DNA of 16,284 nt, taken from assembly GCA_038210985.1 (NCBI GenBank), contig JBBQWB010000072.1:1-16284 (forward strand). Direction: 5' to 3'. The stretch's first letter is position 1, and each line of letters begins with the position of its first letter. The stretch is from JAQUGA01 sp038210985 (GTDB lineage: Bacteria > Bacteroidota > Bacteroidia > Bacteroidales > WCHB1-69). Both the position numbers and the translations under genes were made by a program. Below are positions 15,202-16,284 of the stretch, piece after piece. The notes below the pieces were generated by a model that saw nothing but the letters and a program-made list of their open reading frames with translations, was not told the origin of the DNA and made no database searches.

Positions 15202-15498
15202 TTATTTTCCAGCACAAATAGTTTCTGGGTCGTACGAATTATAGGTATGAAACAAAGCGTTTTTGATTTTCAAAATTAAATCCGTAGCACTATTTCCAGC
15301 CACATTATCCGTTAGTAAAGATTCGTATTTTTCTTTCATACGATGACATTCGCCTTTTACATTACTTATTAAACGATACACATTGGCAGCATCCACAATA
15401 CTTATTAACGCTAATTCTTCAAAATTGGCAGGAACATCTTCTAATAAACATGCTCTTAATTTATGAAATATCTGATTGCGCTCCTCATGGTTAATCAA
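15202..15498 (-). CDS. GPP34 (GOLPH3-like) family protein, C-terminal half, out of frame with the N-terminal half
   Basis: The open frame covers 98 residues from a TTG, but TTG is probably an internal leucine and not a start. Read further upstream, the frame continues in phase as KKQTTRLINHEERNQ, which joins naturally to the end of the preceding fragment. The sequence matches the C-terminal part of bacterial GPP34 proteins: LINHEERNQIFHKLRACLLE, a helix LALISIVDAANVYRLIS, and a final helical section ending DLILKIKNALF. No independent ribosome-binding site is seen. In eukaryotes GPP34/GOLPH3 binds phosphatidylinositol-4-phosphate at the Golgi; the bacterial role is unknown. Expression as part of a full-length protein would need a -1 frameshift or a restored base at the T7A6 tract. 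Confidence 0.65.
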   Translation of the reverse strand: MINHEERNQIFHKLRACLLEDVPANFEELALISIVDAANVYRLISNVKGECHRMKEKYESLLTDNVAGNSATDLILKIKNALFHTYNSYDPETICAGK

Positions 15499-15878
15499 TC
15501 GTGTGGTTTGTTTTTTAAAAAAATTAAATGTCTTTTTTCAGTAATCTCTAGCAATCCTTTTTCGCACATCGAGTTTACTATGATTTTACGATATTTTTCT
15601 GATTTTGTAAGGAATTTAACCACCCAAAAGGAAACTTTTTTTTGTTTTTCTTTTGATTTTATCCGAGAAAGCATGTCTTTTAAATCTTTACTCAACCCAT
15701 CTTTTTTTCCGACACATTTTATCATATCATCGATAATTTCTATCTTTTTTAAAAGAATAAGTTCGTATAACATTGCACCAATAAGTGCAGTATCAAAGCG
15801 ATAATCGTTTATACAAAACTTATCTTTTAATTCATGATGAAATAATAAAATCAGCTTTTCTCTTAAGTTTAATTCCAT
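15495..15878 (-). CDS. GPP34 (GOLPH3-like) family protein, N-terminal half, ending early at a frameshift
   Basis: A 127-residue frame from ATG 15878, chosen over the TTG at 15902 because MELNLREKLILLFHHEL is the typical family opening. It continues as ALIGAMLYELILLKKIEI, the second conserved helix, and then a basic section (SRIKSKEKQKKVSFWVVKFL). It reaches MCEKGLLEITEKRHLIF, then runs into LKNKPHD and a stop. Related bacterial proteins of about 220 residues continue without a break, so the last seven residues are out of frame. Joined to the downstream part the product would be about 220-225 residues, the expected length. The gene starts a short minus-strand unit that continues into the DUF4139 gene. 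Confidence 0.7.
   Translation of the reverse strand: MELNLREKLILLFHHELKDKFCINDYRFDTALIGAMLYELILLKKIEIIDDMIKCVGKKDGLSKDLKDMLSRIKSKEKQKKVSFWVVKFLTKSEKYRKIIVNSMCEKGLLEITEKRHLIFLKNKPHD
15510..15519 (-). other. T7A6 tract with overlapping -1 slippery heptamers at the GPP34 frame break
   Basis: In the zero frame of the N-terminal half the codons are ATT TTT TTA AAA AAC. Both T-TTA-AAA (15519-15513) and A-AAA-AAC (15516-15510) fit the X-XXY-YYZ rule for -1 programmed frameshifting and are in the correct phase. A -1 slip here gives ...LKKQTTRLINHEER, which restores the whole GPP34 domain. The same result follows from one extra T in the T7 run. Confidence 0.55.
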
Positions 15879-15899
15879 TGTGTTTGTTTTTTGAATTTG

Positions 15900-15907
15900 C
15901 AAAAATA
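15900..15907 (-). promoter_or_regulatory. Possible -7 box of the GPP34 locus
   Basis: The minus strand reads TATTTTTG, which fits TAnnTTTG and lies 22 bp before the ATG at 15878. The -33 region is AT-rich with no convincing TTTG at the usual distance, so the call is tentative. Confidence 0.35.
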
Positions 15908-16048
15908 AGCATATTTTTTTAATTGTAAATATTTAAACAAAATCAATTTCAATTCCGATGCTTTTTAGACCACAAACTTGTCCACCTGACGGATGCTTGA
16001 CAAATCTATAAGCTTTGCTATGAAATAATGGTATAAAAAGAACGAATC

Positions 16049-16087
16049 AGGCATGCCTTGTTGGTGATTCGCCGAGGCGAACCAACA
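16049..16087. repeat. GC-richer palindrome pair
   Basis: AGGCATGCCT (16049-16058) is a perfect 10-bp palindrome. It is followed at once by a hairpin with arms TGTTGG-TGA-TTCGCC (16059-16073) and GGCGAACCAACA (16076-16087), pairing 12 bp around a 3-nt bulge and a GA turn. GGCGAA is repeated at 16090-16095 before an A11 run. Neither strand places a U tract directly after the stem, so it looks REP-like and not like a terminator. Confidence 0.6.
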
Positions 16088-16179
16088 AAGGCGAAAAAAA
16101 AAAATACGTGTTTGACAAGAAAACACTTTTGAGGGGTTCTAAGAATTCTATTTTTTGAGGCGATTAAGATTTTTCGCAG

Positions 16180-16271
16180 TCCCGATTTAGATTTTGTAAG
16201 TTTTCAACGCTATTTTAGGCACTAAGCATAAAGATGAAAGGCGTTGAAATTCAACAAAATATTAATCGGGA
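16180..16271. repeat. Large imperfect inverted repeat with 31-nt arms
   Basis: The arm at 16180-16210 pairs with 16241-16271 at 25 of 31 positions around a 30-nt loop. The three exact blocks are TCCCGATT/AATCGGGA, ATTTTGT/ACAAAAT and TTTCAACGC/GCGTTGAAA, kept in register by equal-length mismatched patches. It could be the end of a mobile element, a regulatory hairpin or a recombination site. Confidence 0.6.
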
Positions 16272-16284
16272 TGAGGATTTTAAT

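Larger units (their letters stand above)
15879..16284. other. Gene-free right end containing palindromes
   Basis: I find no supported gene in these 406 bases. The stretch holds the possible GPP34 promoter at its left, the two palindromic structures listed separately, and a short inverted repeat GTGTTT/AAACAC (16108-16113 and 16121-16126). One ATG at 16234 opens a plus-strand frame that runs off the edge after 17 codons; it is too short to judge. Confidence 0.6.

Noticed and set aside
16059..16104. Rho-independent terminator formed by the 12-bp stem and A11 run.
   Set aside because: The A run follows the stem on the plus strand, and the minus strand has its T run before the stem, so neither orientation gives a hairpin followed by U.
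16180..16271. Integron attC site.
   Set aside because: The paired arms do not carry the GTTRRRY/RYYYAAC core sites, and no integrase or cassette array is present.
16234..16284. Plus-strand ATG opening MKGVEIQQNINRDEDFN and running off the right edge.
   Set aside because: Seventeen codons overlapping an inverted repeat, with no clear promoter, are not enough to call a gene, although one could begin here.

Overview
The window looks like chromosomal DNA of a Bacteroidetes bacterium, probably Bacteroidales-like or a related uncultured lineage. The evidence is low GC with A-rich translation starts, promoter -7 boxes of the TAnnTTTG type, two proteins ending in type IX secretion (T9SS) type A sorting domains, GldF and GldG homologues, and a run of SurA/parvulin chaperones next to guaB. 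Apart from one truncated gene at the left edge, every gene lies on the minus strand.

Left edge (1-454): the 3' end of a plus-strand gene whose product carries a T9SS sorting domain, then a small nested-palindrome spacer and a terminator shared with dnaN, which converges on it. Main block (455-12120), read from right to left: guaB (IMP dehydrogenase); a large two-parvulin-domain exported foldase; a SurA-like lipoprotein; a SurA-type foldase; a MoxR AAA+ ATPase; gldF (ABC-2 permease); gldG (auxiliary ABC protein); a DUF4340 membrane-anchored protein; and dnaN (beta clamp). Gaps are mostly 9-51 bp, so this is probably one long transcription unit with an extra promoter in front of dnaN. It joins nucleotide synthesis and replication to envelope biogenesis: three periplasmic folding factors and a GldFG-type envelope complex.

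The repeat-rich stretch (12163-13450) is the most unusual part. It holds a block of degenerate REP-like TCGACT..GCTCGA modules and a 39-unit minisatellite built on CAATCTTTT and CAATCTTCA(C/T). Next comes a tiny secreted T9SS-tagged protein whose reading frame carries a (GT)12 microsatellite just inside its start and ahead of its signal peptide. This is a strong candidate for a phase-variable (contingency) gene.

Right end (13452-16284): a secreted DUF4140/DUF4139 (MuiA-like) protein with a strong terminator, then a GPP34-family (GOLPH3-like) gene split in two by a -1 frame change. The break falls exactly on a T7A6 tract that contains two overlapping in-frame -1 slippery heptamers. It could be programmed frameshifting, a reversible homopolymer switch, a pseudogene or a sequencing error. 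The last 400 bp hold no gene I can support but contain two palindromic structures, one with 31-nt arms. No tRNA, rRNA, CRISPR array or complete insertion sequence is visible.
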